This document shows, piece by piece, positions 25,335 to 34,132 of a DNA stretch of 47,696 nucleotides. This DNA is from Nitrospira sp. (GTDB lineage: Bacteria > Nitrospirota > Nitrospiria > Nitrospirales > Nitrospiraceae). The stretch covers positions 1 through 47,696 of the forward strand of contig JAICWG010000013.1 of NCBI GenBank assembly GCA_025934915.1, given 5' to 3'. Under the pieces are notes generated by a model, which saw only the letters and a list, made by a program, of their open reading frames with translations, did no database searches and was not told the DNA's origin. A program made the position numbers and the translations under genes. How positions within the stretch are numbered: position 1 is the stretch's first letter; the number at the start of each line of letters is the position of its first letter.

Positions 25335-26876
25335 TTATATGCGGAGATATCCAATGAGACGGGACAAATCAAGGTGATGAGACACATGATCAGCCCACCG
25401 ATCAAGTTCACCCTGTGATCGTACCGTGACTGTCTTTGATACGAGCTCGTCGAGAGGCTGAAGCCCTTTCCTTATACGAGCGCGATTGAGCCAGGCGCGA
25501 CGGAAGCCAGGCTCATCAAACACTCCATGGATGTATGTGCCCCACACGAGACCGTCTTTTCGAACGGCTCCATCGAGCTCTTCTTCGTTTGGAGCGATCG
25601 ACCGGCAAACTTCCTCACCCGGTACTGAATCGCGGCGAACTCTAAAACAGGGAAGTTCGTTCACGCGTCGCGTGACGCCCATATGGATCTGATACCCACG
25701 GACCAAGATCTGACTTCCCACGAAGACATCCTCCGTGCTTGCTTCCACTTGTGTGGTGCACTTGGCTTGCTCGATCTCCGTATCGGTATTCAAGTAGCCG
25801 AGTCCATCGCTCATCCCGCCCTGCTCGATCTCGCAAGGGTCCGAGATTGTTCGGCCAAGCATTTGATAGCCACCGCAGATACCGACAAGTTCTCGCCGAC
25901 TATGCAGATGATTGTCGAGTGCAGGGACATATCCCTTCTCCTTCAAGTAGGAAAGATCTGCCAGCGTATTTTTGCTTCCGGGGATTATCACGACGTCGGT
26001 CTCGGCAAGCATGGATGGAGAGGTGACATACTTCAACGCGACATCCGTTTCAGACGCCAAGATGTTAAAATCGGTAAAGTTGCTCATATGCGGCAGTAAA
26101 ATGACGGCAATATTGAGTCGGTCGGATGCAAAACTTGTTTGTCGGTTCTGATCGAGATCAAGGCTATCTTCTTGATCGAGCATCAGATCACGAAGAAACG
26201 GGACAACGCCCAACACCGGCAGCCCGCTTCGTGCTTCCACGAACTTCACCCCATCGGCGAATAGCGTGGTGTCACCACGAAATTTATTGATGATGATTCC
26301 ACAGACTCTGGCGCGTTCGTCAGACTCCAGCAAATCCAACGTTCCAAGGACTTGAGCAAAGACACCGCCGCGATCGATGTCGGCGACCAGTACGACCTGC
26401 GCATCAGACAATTCGGCAACCGGCCAATTGACCAAGTCATACTTACGGAGATTGACTTCTGCCGCACTGCCTGCCCCCTCAATCACGACCACTTCGTATT
26501 GACTAGCCAACCGAGTATAACTTTCTTCAACCACGGTCCAGAGCCCTCGTCGGCCGTCGAAGTAGGCCGATGCCTCACGCTTCCCAAACACCTTGCCATG
26601 GACCACAACCTGCGAGCAGTTATCAGATTCCGGCTTGAGGAGGATCGGGTTCATATCAACATGGGGCAGAATCCTGCAGGCCTCTGCCTGTAGGGCTTGA
26701 GCTCTTCCGATTTCATGACCGTCAGGAGTGACGAATGAATTCAATGACATGTTTTGAGCTTTGAATGGTGCCACACGGGCACCTGTCCGATGAAGCAGGC
26801 GACAAATTCCTGCTGTGATCAAACTCTTCCCTACATCTGAGCCAGTACCGAAAATCGCAAGCGCACGCGCATTCAC
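25335..26876 (-). CDS. cobQ: Cobyric acid synthase
   Basis: A 513-residue glutamine amidotransferase (CobQ/CbiP) that amidates four side chains of adenosylcobyrinic a,c-diamide. The N-terminal ATPase part has the P-loop FGTGSDVGKSLI (residues 8-19), PFKAQNMSLNS and ADIDRGGVFAQ; the C-terminal class-I-like glutaminase has the nucleophile in ELVGICGGYQM (about residue 330) and the His in YIHGVFDEP. The GTG at 26876 overlaps the cbiZ stop by 4 bases (GTGA), which decides the start over an upstream in-frame codon at 26927. It is the last gene of the cobalamin cluster. Confidence 0.95.
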   Translation of the reverse strand: MNARALAIFGTGSDVGKSLITAGICRLLHRTGARVAPFKAQNMSLNSFVTPDGHEIGRAQALQAEACRILPHVDMNPILLKPESDNCSQVVVHGKVFGKREASAYFDGRRGLWTVVEESYTRLASQYEVVVIEGAGSAAEVNLRKYDLVNWPVAELSDAQVVLVADIDRGGVFAQVLGTLDLLESDERARVCGIIINKFRGDTTLFADGVKFVEARSGLPVLGVVPFLRDLMLDQEDSLDLDQNRQTSFASDRLNIAVILLPHMSNFTDFNILASETDVALKYVTSPSMLAETDVVIIPGSKNTLADLSYLKEKGYVPALDNHLHSRRELVGICGGYQMLGRTISDPCEIEQGGMSDGLGYLNTDTEIEQAKCTTQVEASTEDVFVGSQILVRGYQIHMGVTRRVNELPCFRVRRDSVPGEEVCRSIAPNEEELDGAVRKDGLVWGTYIHGVFDEPGFRRAWLNRARIRKGLQPLDELVSKTVTVRSQGELDRWADHVSHHLDLSRLIGYLRI

Positions 26877-27595
26877 TGGGGCATCTCCCGCCACTTCCTC
26901 GCTTTGGTTAAGCCGCGGGAGACACAATAGGAGACCGCTCTTCCGATCAGCGCGCCCATAATCGTGTGGGTCCCGCTGTAGGTATGCAGCGGCCCCTCAC
27001 TGCGCAAGCGGCATGCAATGACAACCGCATCGGTACCCGTCCCAGTCGCAAGGTCTCTCCCTTTCCAACTTGGTATGGCATGGTCACGCAAGATGCCTGT
27101 CTTTGTCTCTGTAGCCACCTGCACTGCGCCGACCATCGCGGAGGTCGAGAGACTGCCATTCGTGATCAGGATGAGATTGATCGTTCCGACTCTCGTCGAA
27201 TGTGTTTCCTTCCGTTGAGCGAGATACAGCGGCCACTCTCCGGCGCGGACCGCATTCGTGACCCCGACTGTGGCGAAACATTCTACCCAGAGTTTTCCTG
27301 CCGAGACTCGGGACGTGACAAGCTGTGTCATCGGTACAGCCGTCATGAGTCCGACAGTGTGATATCCGATGCTGAGCTGTGAAGCCAGCTTTCGCAGATA
27401 ACGAGCTGGATCGGGAAAGTGTCCATTCATTCCGGGGTCCGCGTCCACGTGATGATTGATGACGTGCGAGGCAGATCTGAATCCACCACCTTGCGGTGCA
27501 GATGAGAGGACACGCTTCCGACCCCCGAGATTGATCACGAGCGTACGTCCAATCACTTGATGCCGGGTGTGGGCGCGTGCAGCAGGTTCCTTCAT
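26873..27595 (-). CDS. cbiZ: Adenosylcobinamide amidohydrolase
   Basis: A 240-residue CbiZ-type protein: LSSAPQGGGFRSASHVINHHV, GLMTAVPMTQL, VGVTNAVRAGEWP, INLILITNGSLS and the C-terminal TGTGTDAVVIACR with SGTHTIMGALIGRAV. The family cuts the aminopropanol side chain from adenosylcobinamide to return cobyric acid, allowing salvage and remodelling of corrinoids with the wrong lower ligand. Its product re-enters at CbiB, two genes upstream. The start ATG lies 2 bases after the cobD stop; GTG at 27598 is an alternative. Presence inside a de novo operon suggests that this bacterium also takes up foreign corrinoids. Confidence 0.9.
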   Translation of the reverse strand: MKEPAARAHTRHQVIGRTLVINLGGRKRVLSSAPQGGGFRSASHVINHHVDADPGMNGHFPDPARYLRKLASQLSIGYHTVGLMTAVPMTQLVTSRVSAGKLWVECFATVGVTNAVRAGEWPLYLAQRKETHSTRVGTINLILITNGSLSTSAMVGAVQVATETKTGILRDHAIPSWKGRDLATGTGTDAVVIACRLRSEGPLHTYSGTHTIMGALIGRAVSYCVSRGLTKARKWREMPQ

Positions 27596-27597
27596 CA

Positions 27598-28707
27598 CTA
27601 CACACCGTCGTGAAGCAGATTCGACAAGGCTTGGATGAGCCGGTTATTCTCTTGCTGGGATCGCACGGCAAGTCGGATAGAACGAGCGTTGCATCCTGGA
27701 ACGGATGAACAGTCCCGAACCAACAGTCCCTCATTTCGCAACTGCTCGGTCATTTCACGCGCGTGCCGGCCGCGAGGCAATTCCATAAGGAAATAATTGG
27801 TGTGTGTCGGCAACACTAAACAGCCTGGCAAAGCAGCGAGCAACATTTTAAACCGTTCGCGCTCTTGTGCCATGAATCTCAGACTTTGTCGCGCATGTGA
27901 CGCATCGTTCAGAGCAGCGACTGCGGCGACCTGCCCCATCACGCTGACCGACCAAGGAGGCAGCTGTCGTCGCAATCGCCTGACAACTGTAGGCGTCGCC
28001 ACAGCATATCCCACCCGCAGTCCCGGCAAGGCGTAGAATTTGGTCATGCTGCGTAGGACGACGACATGCGGCCAGGACGCCGCATGCGGGAGGACAGATC
28101 GTTCCGGACAATAATCGGCAAACGCTTCGTCGATCACCAGCCAAAAACCTCGCCGCCTGGCGGCAGCGGCTAGCCGCGCGACATCATCGCCTGAGCAGGC
28201 TTGTCCTGTCGGACTATTGGGATGACAGAGGACGATCCCATTGATGGAGCGGCCCTCGCTCCGTCCTGTCTCCATCACTCTGCAGAGACGGTCGATCGGA
28301 ATAGCATACTGGTCGCTTCGGTCTGCATAGAGCGAGGTGGCCTGTCCTCCGGCTCGCCTCATCGCAGCGGCATATTCAGAAAAGGTGGGTTGGACGACGA
28401 GGAGCCGATGAATCCCTAGTGCACGAGGAAGCACATCAATCAGTTCTGTGGAACCGTTACCCACCGCGATCTGCTCCGGATCAGTACACCAGAACGTGGC
28501 CAGCGCCTGCCGCAGGTCCCAACAGTGAGGATCGGGATAGTGGCTCAACAAATGTCTGGACGCCGTGATGGCTTTCCAGACGTGAGAAGAGGGCCCCAGT
28601 GGGTTGATGCTGGCGCTGAAATCAAGAATCTCGTCAGGATCACGGTTCAGTTCTCGTGCGGCACCGTAGATATCCCCGCCATGCAGGCGCGTCTTCAGAG
28701 GAGGCAT
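27598..28707 (-). CDS. cobD: Threonine-phosphate decarboxylase (PLP-dependent)
   Basis: A 369-residue class-I/II aminotransferase-fold enzyme. LHGGDIYGAARELN and DFSASINPLGPS at the start are typical of CobD/CobC; the PLP lysine is in RSMTKFYALPGLRVGYA (about residue 220), with NGSTELIDVLPRAL, HPNSPTG and IDEAFADY. It decarboxylates L-threonine-O-3-phosphate to (R)-1-amino-2-propanol phosphate, the linker joined by CbiB. No L-threonine kinase (PduX) is seen nearby. It overlaps the cbiB end by 13 bases. HisC is the main look-alike, but N-terminal motifs and context decide for CobD. Confidence 0.93.
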   Translation of the reverse strand: MPPLKTRLHGGDIYGAARELNRDPDEILDFSASINPLGPSSHVWKAITASRHLLSHYPDPHCWDLRQALATFWCTDPEQIAVGNGSTELIDVLPRALGIHRLLVVQPTFSEYAAAMRRAGGQATSLYADRSDQYAIPIDRLCRVMETGRSEGRSINGIVLCHPNSPTGQACSGDDVARLAAAARRRGFWLVIDEAFADYCPERSVLPHAASWPHVVVLRSMTKFYALPGLRVGYAVATPTVVRRLRRQLPPWSVSVMGQVAAVAALNDASHARQSLRFMAQERERFKMLLAALPGCLVLPTHTNYFLMELPRGRHAREMTEQLRNEGLLVRDCSSVPGCNARSIRLAVRSQQENNRLIQALSNLLHDGV

Positions 28708-29651
28708 CTACAGCCCGCTGCGATAGAGACGCCCAGCATAGAGGCTGCCGCCATGACCTTCGCTGCCGACATGATGTCGCCCGGTCCTGCGTCCCGTCCG
28801 TCTTTGCCGAGAATAGGACGTACTTGTGCGATGCCGCCATAGAAGTTGGTGCCTCCCAATTTCACTCCTAAGATCCCAGCCATGGCCGCTTCGGGGCTAC
28901 CGCTGTTGGGACTAGGATGTTGGCTTCTGTCGCAACGAAACACCCGCCACCCATTGCGGACCTGTTCCAGTTGTCCTGTGGTCAATCCCGCGCCAACGAT
29001 GAGCAAGACTGCCGTTATACGAGCCGGAATCCAATTGGCCAGGTCGTCGAACCTGGCCGATGCCCATCCAAAATCCGCATAGCGCGCGGCTTGGTGACCG
29101 ATCATCGAATCCAGTGTGTTGACGGCTTTATAGGCCAAGGCCAATGGGGCGCCGCCGATGACCAGATAAAACAGCGGGGCAATCACGCCGTCCGCTGCGC
29201 TTTCCGCGACCGTTTCTACCGTTGCGCGGGCCACCTCAGATTCGGAAAGCTCCGCCGTGTCTCGTCCTACGATCATGGATACGGCTCGTCGTGCAGCCGG
29301 AAGATCGCCGACGTCAAGTGGACCATTCACGGCGCGGACATGATCCCACAGATCTCGCGCGGCAAGTGTCATCGAAGCCAATCCAATCGACAGGATCGAC
29401 CCCAGCCACCCCGCGAAATATTCAGCCTCTTCAATCATGACGGCGCCGATCCAATACGTCATAATCGGCAACCCTCCGGCCAGACAGATTCCCGCGAAGC
29501 GAAGGCTCGTACTACTCCGACAGATCGTTCGTACTCGGTGATCGATCCATGCAATGCACCGCCCCATCACACGGACCGGATGCGGCAGCCGGCGCGGATC
29601 TCCACACATCGCATCGAGGGCTGAAGCGATAAGGAGTTCGCCGCCGGTCAT
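28695..29651 (-). CDS. cbiB: Adenosylcobinamide-phosphate synthase
   Basis: A 318-residue membrane protein with the CbiB hallmark DAMCGDPRRLPHPVRVMGRC at residues 13-32, then ATVETVAESAADGVIAPLFY, YKAVNTLDSMIGH and the C-terminal HPSPNSGSPEAAMAGILGVK. It attaches aminopropanol (phosphate) to cobyric acid. Several membrane spans are visible. ATGA overlap with the upstream cobS and overlap with the downstream cobD indicate coupled translation. Length is normal. Confidence 0.95.
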   Translation of the reverse strand: MTGGELLIASALDAMCGDPRRLPHPVRVMGRCIAWIDHRVRTICRSSTSLRFAGICLAGGLPIMTYWIGAVMIEEAEYFAGWLGSILSIGLASMTLAARDLWDHVRAVNGPLDVGDLPAARRAVSMIVGRDTAELSESEVARATVETVAESAADGVIAPLFYLVIGGAPLALAYKAVNTLDSMIGHQAARYADFGWASARFDDLANWIPARITAVLLIVGAGLTTGQLEQVRNGWRVFRCDRSQHPSPNSGSPEAAMAGILGVKLGGTNFYGGIAQVRPILGKDGRDAGPGDIMSAAKVMAAASMLGVSIAAGCRCLL

Positions 29652-30412
29652 GATAACCGGAGCAAGAGAGGAACGAGCAGCAGGAAGAGAATCTCGACCA
29701 CTTCATTGACCGCCCCAAGTGTATCTCCTGTGATTCCGCTGAACCAGCGATGGCAGGCTCGCCAACCGACAAGGACGATCAGAGTCCCAGCCAGGAGGAT
29801 CAGACATGCGCCCACTGCTCCGAAACCTCCTGCCAGCGCGATCGTCAATATCATCGTGGAAATGGCAACGTGCCGCCAGGACAAATGGGTGAGGAACGGT
29901 GCCGCCAATCCCCCTTCCGTTCTGGCATAAGGCGAAATCCAAGCCAGCGTGACCATCGCCCAACGTCCCATTGCCGGCATGCAGAGTAGAGCGGGCAACC
30001 GCAACTCATGCGGCAGCACCATCAACCCGGCATATCGGAGAATCAGCGAGAGAAAAAGCCCTGTTGCGCCGATTGCGCCGATGCGCGGATCGCGCATGAT
30101 CGAAAGCCGTCCCGCCGGTGTACGGCCGCCTGCCAATCCATCCACTGTGTCGGCCAACCCATCCTGATGAAGCCCACGTGTCAGCAACACCAACAATACG
30201 ATCAGGAGCACATTCACGACAGTGGGCGATAATATCGCGGTCAATCCTAAGTCAGTCACGATGAGCCCACCGCCGATCAGCAAGCCGACGACCGGATACC
30301 AGGCCATCGATGCGGCCAGCTCCGGTGCGGTGGGTTGATGATGAGTCCGGCTTAAGGAAATCGTTGTCAGAAAATGGCAGGCAAAAATGAATGGACGAGC
30401 CACGGTTCCCAT
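29648..30412 (-). CDS. cobS: Cobalamin synthase (adenosylcobinamide-GDP ribazoletransferase)
   Basis: A 254-residue polytopic membrane protein: MAWYPVVGLLIGGG, then the catalytic-type motif HQDGLADTVDGLAGG, RLSIMRDPRIGAIGATGL, and ITGDTLGAVNEVVE at the C-terminus. It joins adenosylcobinamide-GDP and alpha-ribazole(-phosphate) to make cobalamin (phosphate). The ATG at 30412, 5 bases after the cobT stop, is chosen; an upstream extension inside cobT has no family similarity. ATGA overlap with cbiB. Confidence 0.95.
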   Translation of the reverse strand: MGTVARPFIFACHFLTTISLSRTHHQPTAPELAASMAWYPVVGLLIGGGLIVTDLGLTAILSPTVVNVLLIVLLVLLTRGLHQDGLADTVDGLAGGRTPAGRLSIMRDPRIGAIGATGLFLSLILRYAGLMVLPHELRLPALLCMPAMGRWAMVTLAWISPYARTEGGLAAPFLTHLSWRHVAISTMILTIALAGGFGAVGACLILLAGTLIVLVGWRACHRWFSGITGDTLGAVNEVVEILFLLLVPLLLRLS

Positions 30413-30417
30413 ACCTG

Positions 30418-31470
30418 TTACGCCTTGTCGGACACGCCTGCCTCGTCGAATGTCGCCATCTCTGTATAGATTTTGACCGCAGCACAAACCAGATCCATTC
30501 CTAAACAGGCTCCCGTGCCCTCGCCAAGACGCAAGTCGAAATCCAACAGCGGTTTCAGCCTCAGATGGTCCAAGACTACGTGATGACCCTGCTCGACTGA
30601 ACGATGGGAGGCAAGGAGATACTCGCGGCACAAGGGCTGAAGCCTGACGGCAATCAACGCCGCGGCTCCAGCAATGAAGCCGTCCAACACAACGGGCACC
30701 CGAGCCGCAGCCGCCCCGAGCATCAGTCCGGCCAATCCACCGATTTCCAGTCCGCCGACCTTTGCCAAGACATCGAGCGGGTCTGCCGGATTGGGGCGAT
30801 GCAGTTCCAGCGCTTGCTGTATCACCGCCGCCTTGTGTATACGGCCCGACTCGTCGATGCCGGTCCCATGTCCAGTCACCTCTGTCGGGGGCCGGCCCGT
30901 CATCACCGCCGTAATGGCGGCGCTTGGTGTCGTATTACCGATACCCATCTCACCGGTACCGATCAGGCCGACCCCCTCCCGCACGGCTTCTGTAGCCAGT
31001 TCAACTCCGACCATCACGGTCTGCTCTGCTTGGCTGCGTGTCATCGCCGATTCAACCGCCAGATTGCGTGTGCCTTTCATGACTTTTCGATCAAGAAGAC
31101 CGGGTACGGCGCCGAACTCATAATCGACGCCGATATCCACCACTTGCACATCCACACCGGCATGCCGTGCCAACACATTCACTCCTGCTCCACCCCGTAG
31201 AAAATTCAGCACCATTTGAGGCGTGACTTCCCGCGGATAAGCGCTCACCCCTTCCAGAGTCACTCCATGATCGGCGGCAAAGGTAAATACGACACCGCGC
31301 GGAACATTTGGCTTCAACTCGCCGGTGATGGCGACGTACGACGCCGCCAATTCTTCGAGACGCCCGAGACTGCCGAGCGGCTTGGTCAGCCGATCCAATC
31401 GCGCTTGTGCTTTCCCCCGCAGACTCGCATCGAGAGGTTGAATTCGGCGGCACAGGTCCTGTATCGACAT
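30418..31470 (-). CDS. cobT: Nicotinate-nucleotide:dimethylbenzimidazole phosphoribosyltransferase
   Basis: A 350-residue CobT: ARLDRLTKPLGSLGRLEELA, FAADHGVTLEGVSAYPREVT, GAGVNVLARHAG, then GLIGTGEMGIGNTTPSAAI, KVGGLEIGGLAGLM, and the catalytic-type Glu region LGEGTGACLG. It makes alpha-ribazole phosphate from dimethylbenzimidazole and nicotinate mononucleotide; the base can come from the BluB three genes upstream. AGAGGAG before the ATG at 31470 decides the start; the frame is open to 31488. Normal length. Confidence 0.96.
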   Translation of the reverse strand: MSIQDLCRRIQPLDASLRGKAQARLDRLTKPLGSLGRLEELAASYVAITGELKPNVPRGVVFTFAADHGVTLEGVSAYPREVTPQMVLNFLRGGAGVNVLARHAGVDVQVVDIGVDYEFGAVPGLLDRKVMKGTRNLAVESAMTRSQAEQTVMVGVELATEAVREGVGLIGTGEMGIGNTTPSAAITAVMTGRPPTEVTGHGTGIDESGRIHKAAVIQQALELHRPNPADPLDVLAKVGGLEIGGLAGLMLGAAAARVPVVLDGFIAGAAALIAVRLQPLCREYLLASHRSVEQGHHVVLDHLRLKPLLDFDLRLGEGTGACLGMDLVCAAVKIYTEMATFDEAGVSDKA

Positions 31471-31484
31471 GACGGCTCCTCTAT

Positions 31485-32045
31485 TCATTTCAGGCGAAGC
31501 GATATTCCAGTGACAACTAGATGCACTTCATCTGCTCCGGCGGCGATCTGTTGATTCACCCGTCCAGCAAGATCACGAAATGCTCGCGCCGTCGGCTCAG
31601 TCGGAACCAGACCGAACCCTAACTCATTGCTGACGATGACCACCCTGGCCGCTGCGATCCGCATCATCTGCAAAAGCATTTCAACTCGCGCGAGAACGAC
31701 CGATTCTTTTAGGCCGGTGCCGACCAGATTACTTAGCCACAGTGTGACGCAATCGAAGAGAATCGTTCGGTACCGAGGCCCTTGCTTGGCAAGCCATGCC
31801 TCCACTTCGAGCGGCTCTTCAACCGTCTTCCAATTCGCTGAACGTGTGGCCTGGTGCCGAGCGATTCGCGCCGCCATTTCATCATCCAACCCCTGCCCCG
31901 TGGCGACAAACGCGCGCGGCCCTCGTGAGCCGGCCAATTGAAGAGCGGTCTCACTTTTTCCTGACGATGCTCCGCCAATCACAAAAATGATGCGGCTTTG
32001 TGCTTTTCGTACTGGTGGACGTTTACTCGATTTTCTTTGTGACAT
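31485..32045 (-). CDS. cobU: Adenosylcobinamide kinase/guanylyltransferase
   Basis: A 186-residue CobU/CobP: P-loop VIGGASSGKSETALQLA, VATGQGLDDEMAARIARH (the segment with the guanylylated His), LFDCVTLWLSNLV and VSNELGFGLVPTEPTARAFRD. It phosphorylates adenosylcobinamide and transfers GMP to it. ATG at 32045 has GGGAG 4 bases before it and overlaps the end of the adenosyltransferase gene by 23 bases. A Lys/Ser/Arg-rich 20-residue N-terminal extension precedes the fold and is longer than usual. Confidence 0.94.
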   Translation of the reverse strand: MSQRKSSKRPPVRKAQSRIIFVIGGASSGKSETALQLAGSRGPRAFVATGQGLDDEMAARIARHQATRSANWKTVEEPLEVEAWLAKQGPRYRTILFDCVTLWLSNLVGTGLKESVVLARVEMLLQMMRIAAARVVIVSNELGFGLVPTEPTARAFRDLAGRVNQQIAAGADEVHLVVTGISLRLK

Positions 32046-32619
32046 CGCGCTCCCATAAGAATTCCGGCTCATCCTGCGTCTTGGCCACCCAGCGACCCAA
32101 GACGAACAGCGCATCACTCAGTCGATTGAGGAACTTGATGATCGTCGGATCGACCGGCTCCGCTTTCGACAGAGCGACGCATACCCGTTCGGCCCGACGA
32201 CAGATCGTCCTGGCTTGATGGAGAAAGCCCGACACCTTCCCGCCTCCCGGCAGGATGAACTCTTTGAGCGGCTCCAAATCTTTTTGACAACGATCGATCA
32301 GTTTTTCAAGGCGCGTGACATTCTGCGCCGTCACCTGGGGCATGTTCTTGAACGTCTGTCCGGGCGCAGTCGCGAGAATGCTGCCGACATCGAACAACTT
32401 GTTCTGCACCCAGCGCAACTCGTCTTCGAGTTGTTGGGCCGCCGGGGATTCCTCTTTCATGTCGGCATTGATGACCCGCACTACACCGACTGACGCATTG
32501 AGTTCATCGACCGCCCCATAGGCTTCGACGCGCAAGCTGTCTTTCCATACTTGTTGACCACCGGCCAATCGTGTTTTTCCTGCATCGCCGGTTCTGGTAT
32601 AGACCTTCGTAATCCGCAT
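32023..32619 (-). CDS. pduO: PduO-type cob(I)alamin adenosyltransferase
   Basis: A 198-residue PduO-family enzyme: VYTRTGDAGKTRLAGG (ATP-binding loop), AYGAVDELNASVG, FILPGGGKVSGFLHQARTIC with RRAER, and FLNRLSDALFVLGRW. It transfers adenosyl from ATP to the cobalt of corrinoids. The ATG at 32619 shares one base with the bluB stop (TGATG). A second unrelated adenosyltransferase of BtuR/CobA type is encoded at 34348-34995 in the same cluster, so the two may serve different stages (salvage versus de novo, or direct delivery to an enzyme). Confidence 0.94.
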   Translation of the reverse strand: MRITKVYTRTGDAGKTRLAGGQQVWKDSLRVEAYGAVDELNASVGVVRVINADMKEESPAAQQLEDELRWVQNKLFDVGSILATAPGQTFKNMPQVTAQNVTRLEKLIDRCQKDLEPLKEFILPGGGKVSGFLHQARTICRRAERVCVALSKAEPVDPTIIKFLNRLSDALFVLGRWVAKTQDEPEFLWERDVTKKIE

Positions 32620-33386
32620 CACCGTTTCCCCTTACGCTCAGTCATCCTATTGCCCCATGACTCATAGTGAATGAGCTGTTCCAGCGGAATCCGTTCACGC
32701 CATCCGGCAGTTTCCAAATCGGGTCGTGTCGCAAAGCTCGATACATAGCCGAGACAAAGATAGGCCAGTACTTTGACCGACTTGGGCACTCCCAACACCT
32801 GTTTCAAGGCACTGTGATCGAGAATGCTGACCCATCCCACTCCGATGCCTTCCGCACGTGCGGCCAGCCAGAGGTTTTGAATGGCGCAACAGGTACTATA
32901 GAGGTCCGTGTCGCGCACCGTAGTACGACCCAGCACATGAGGACCTCCCCGCTCGCGACTGCACGTCACGCCGATATTGATCGGAGCTTCCTCGATCCCT
33001 TCAAGCTTGAAATTTCGGTAGAGCGCAGCGCGTTTTCCCTGGTAACGGGTTGCAGCTTCGGCATTGGTTTTTTGGAACATTTGTTTCACCGCGCGTTTGG
33101 TCGACCGATCACTGACCACCACAAAATCCCATGGCTGCATGAATCCAACCGACCCGGCATGGTGAGCCGCGGTCAGCACACGTTTCAAAATATGCTCCGG
33201 GATCGGCGTCGGCAGAAAGTTGCGGCGGACATCACGGCGCTCAAAGATCGCCCGATAAACGGCATCGCGCTCCGCCGTGGTGAACGCGTGGTGGTGACCC
33301 TCATGTTGTCGGGCGGCATCCGACGCCGAAACTATTTCTTCGCGATAAGATCGTACGGCTCTGACGATACTGGTTTTCCCTGGCAT
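32619..33386 (-). CDS. bluB: 5,6-dimethylbenzimidazole synthase
   Basis: A 255-residue flavin-destructase BluB: FERRDVRRNFLPTPIPEHIL, AAHHAGSVGFMQPWDFVVV, CSRERGGPHVLGRTTVRDTD and GIGVGWVSILD, all typical of BluB rather than other nitroreductases. It breaks down FMNH2 with O2 to the lower ligand of cobalamin. It has a 30-residue His-containing N-terminal extension. AGAAGGAACG precedes the ATG. The 98-base upstream gap has a hairpin but no B12 box. Because BluB needs oxygen, the bacterium makes true cobalamin under at least micro-oxic conditions. Confidence 0.93.
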   Translation of the reverse strand: MPGKTSIVRAVRSYREEIVSASDAARQHEGHHHAFTTAERDAVYRAIFERRDVRRNFLPTPIPEHILKRVLTAAHHAGSVGFMQPWDFVVVSDRSTKRAVKQMFQKTNAEAATRYQGKRAALYRNFKLEGIEEAPINIGVTCSRERGGPHVLGRTTVRDTDLYSTCCAIQNLWLAARAEGIGVGWVSILDHSALKQVLGVPKSVKVLAYLCLGYVSSFATRPDLETAGWRERIPLEQLIHYESWGNRMTERKGKR

Positions 33387-33420
33387 GTCGTTCCTTCTTC
33401 CGACCCTCGACCGAACAGAA

Positions 33421-33446
33421 ACCCGTCCTTATTCGGACGAATGGGT
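33421..33446 (-). terminator. Weak hairpin upstream of bluB
   Basis: On the minus strand ACCC-(ATT)-CGTCC, a GAATAA loop and GGACGGGT can pair, followed by TTTCTG. It may attenuate read-through between the membrane gene and bluB. Only a short U-run, so low confidence. Confidence 0.25.
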
Positions 33447-33484
33447 ATAGGTTTTCATTCAATCAGTCCGGACTCACCGCTTGC

Positions 33485-34072
33485 CTAGTTGGACGTCCTC
33501 AATCGGTCGCTCTGCGCCGTCGATACACCGGTCGCGCTGAAGAACGCATGAATGACACAGGCAATACCCGTATAAAACAACACTGCGGAGAAAGACCATG
33601 GGAAGTACTTCACGAAGCGCGAAGCGAACTGTATCAGGTTCGTCTGTTCGAAACGGCCGGAGAAAAAGTAAAAGCTTCCGCTGGAGATCAATTCACAGAG
33701 AACAGTGCCGACAAATAGACTCACTGTCAGTGGAAACAGCGTCGCTGCCCTCTCCTGGTGATGCCTGGCATACCAGCTCCCGGCTCCCCACAACATGCCA
33801 TAGGCCGGCAACAAGAAACCATAGGCTGGACTGACACAGAAGTTATCGACTCCTCCCCAAGTGATAGCAGCGAAGTCGAGAAGCGCGGCTTCGGTCAGCA
33901 ACGCCGGAAAGATCCAGCGAGAGCGAAGATAGATGCCTGCCAGAAAGAAGACAGCCCAGGACGCGGTCGGTAAATATTCAAGCGCGCCAAAATGGTGACC
34001 TCGTGTGGCTGCCATGAGAGTGGCCAAAGTGATGCCCAGTACGATCTGCGCTCGTGGTGAATCTGTAATCAT
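33485..34072 (-). CDS. Membrane protein in cobalamin cluster (possibly BtuN-like)
   Basis: A 195-residue protein with about six hydrophobic segments (for example IVLGITLATLMAATRG, ASWAVFFLAGIYL, AYGFLLPAYGMLWGAG, LTVSLFVGTVLCELISSG, SAVLFYTGIACVIHAFF). The N-terminal GHHFGALEYLPTASWAVFF and the GVDNFCVSPAYGFLLPAYG segment remind me of BtuN, a hypothetical membrane component linked to cobalamin uptake in proteobacteria; this is memory of a family pattern and unverified. AGAGG lies ahead of the ATG. Placement between the CWC gene and bluB supports a corrinoid, cobalt or lower-ligand transport role. Confidence 0.6.
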   Translation of the reverse strand: MITDSPRAQIVLGITLATLMAATRGHHFGALEYLPTASWAVFFLAGIYLRSRWIFPALLTEAALLDFAAITWGGVDNFCVSPAYGFLLPAYGMLWGAGSWYARHHQERAATLFPLTVSLFVGTVLCELISSGSFYFFSGRFEQTNLIQFASRFVKYFPWSFSAVLFYTGIACVIHAFFSATGVSTAQSDRLRTSN

Positions 34073-34132
34073 GTCGTCATGCCTCTTATGTGGTTGCGGG
34101 ATAGCCGACGCTGAATATCTTCAACTCGTCTG

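Noticed and set aside
25011..25418. Plus-strand open frame of 135 codons in the gap after cobQ
   Set aside because: It partly overlaps the cobQ end, has no ribosome site and no domain; the hydrophobic start is not followed by a sensible protein.
33387..33484. Second cobalamin riboswitch ahead of bluB
   Set aside because: The gap has hairpins, but no B12 box and no room for the aptamer.
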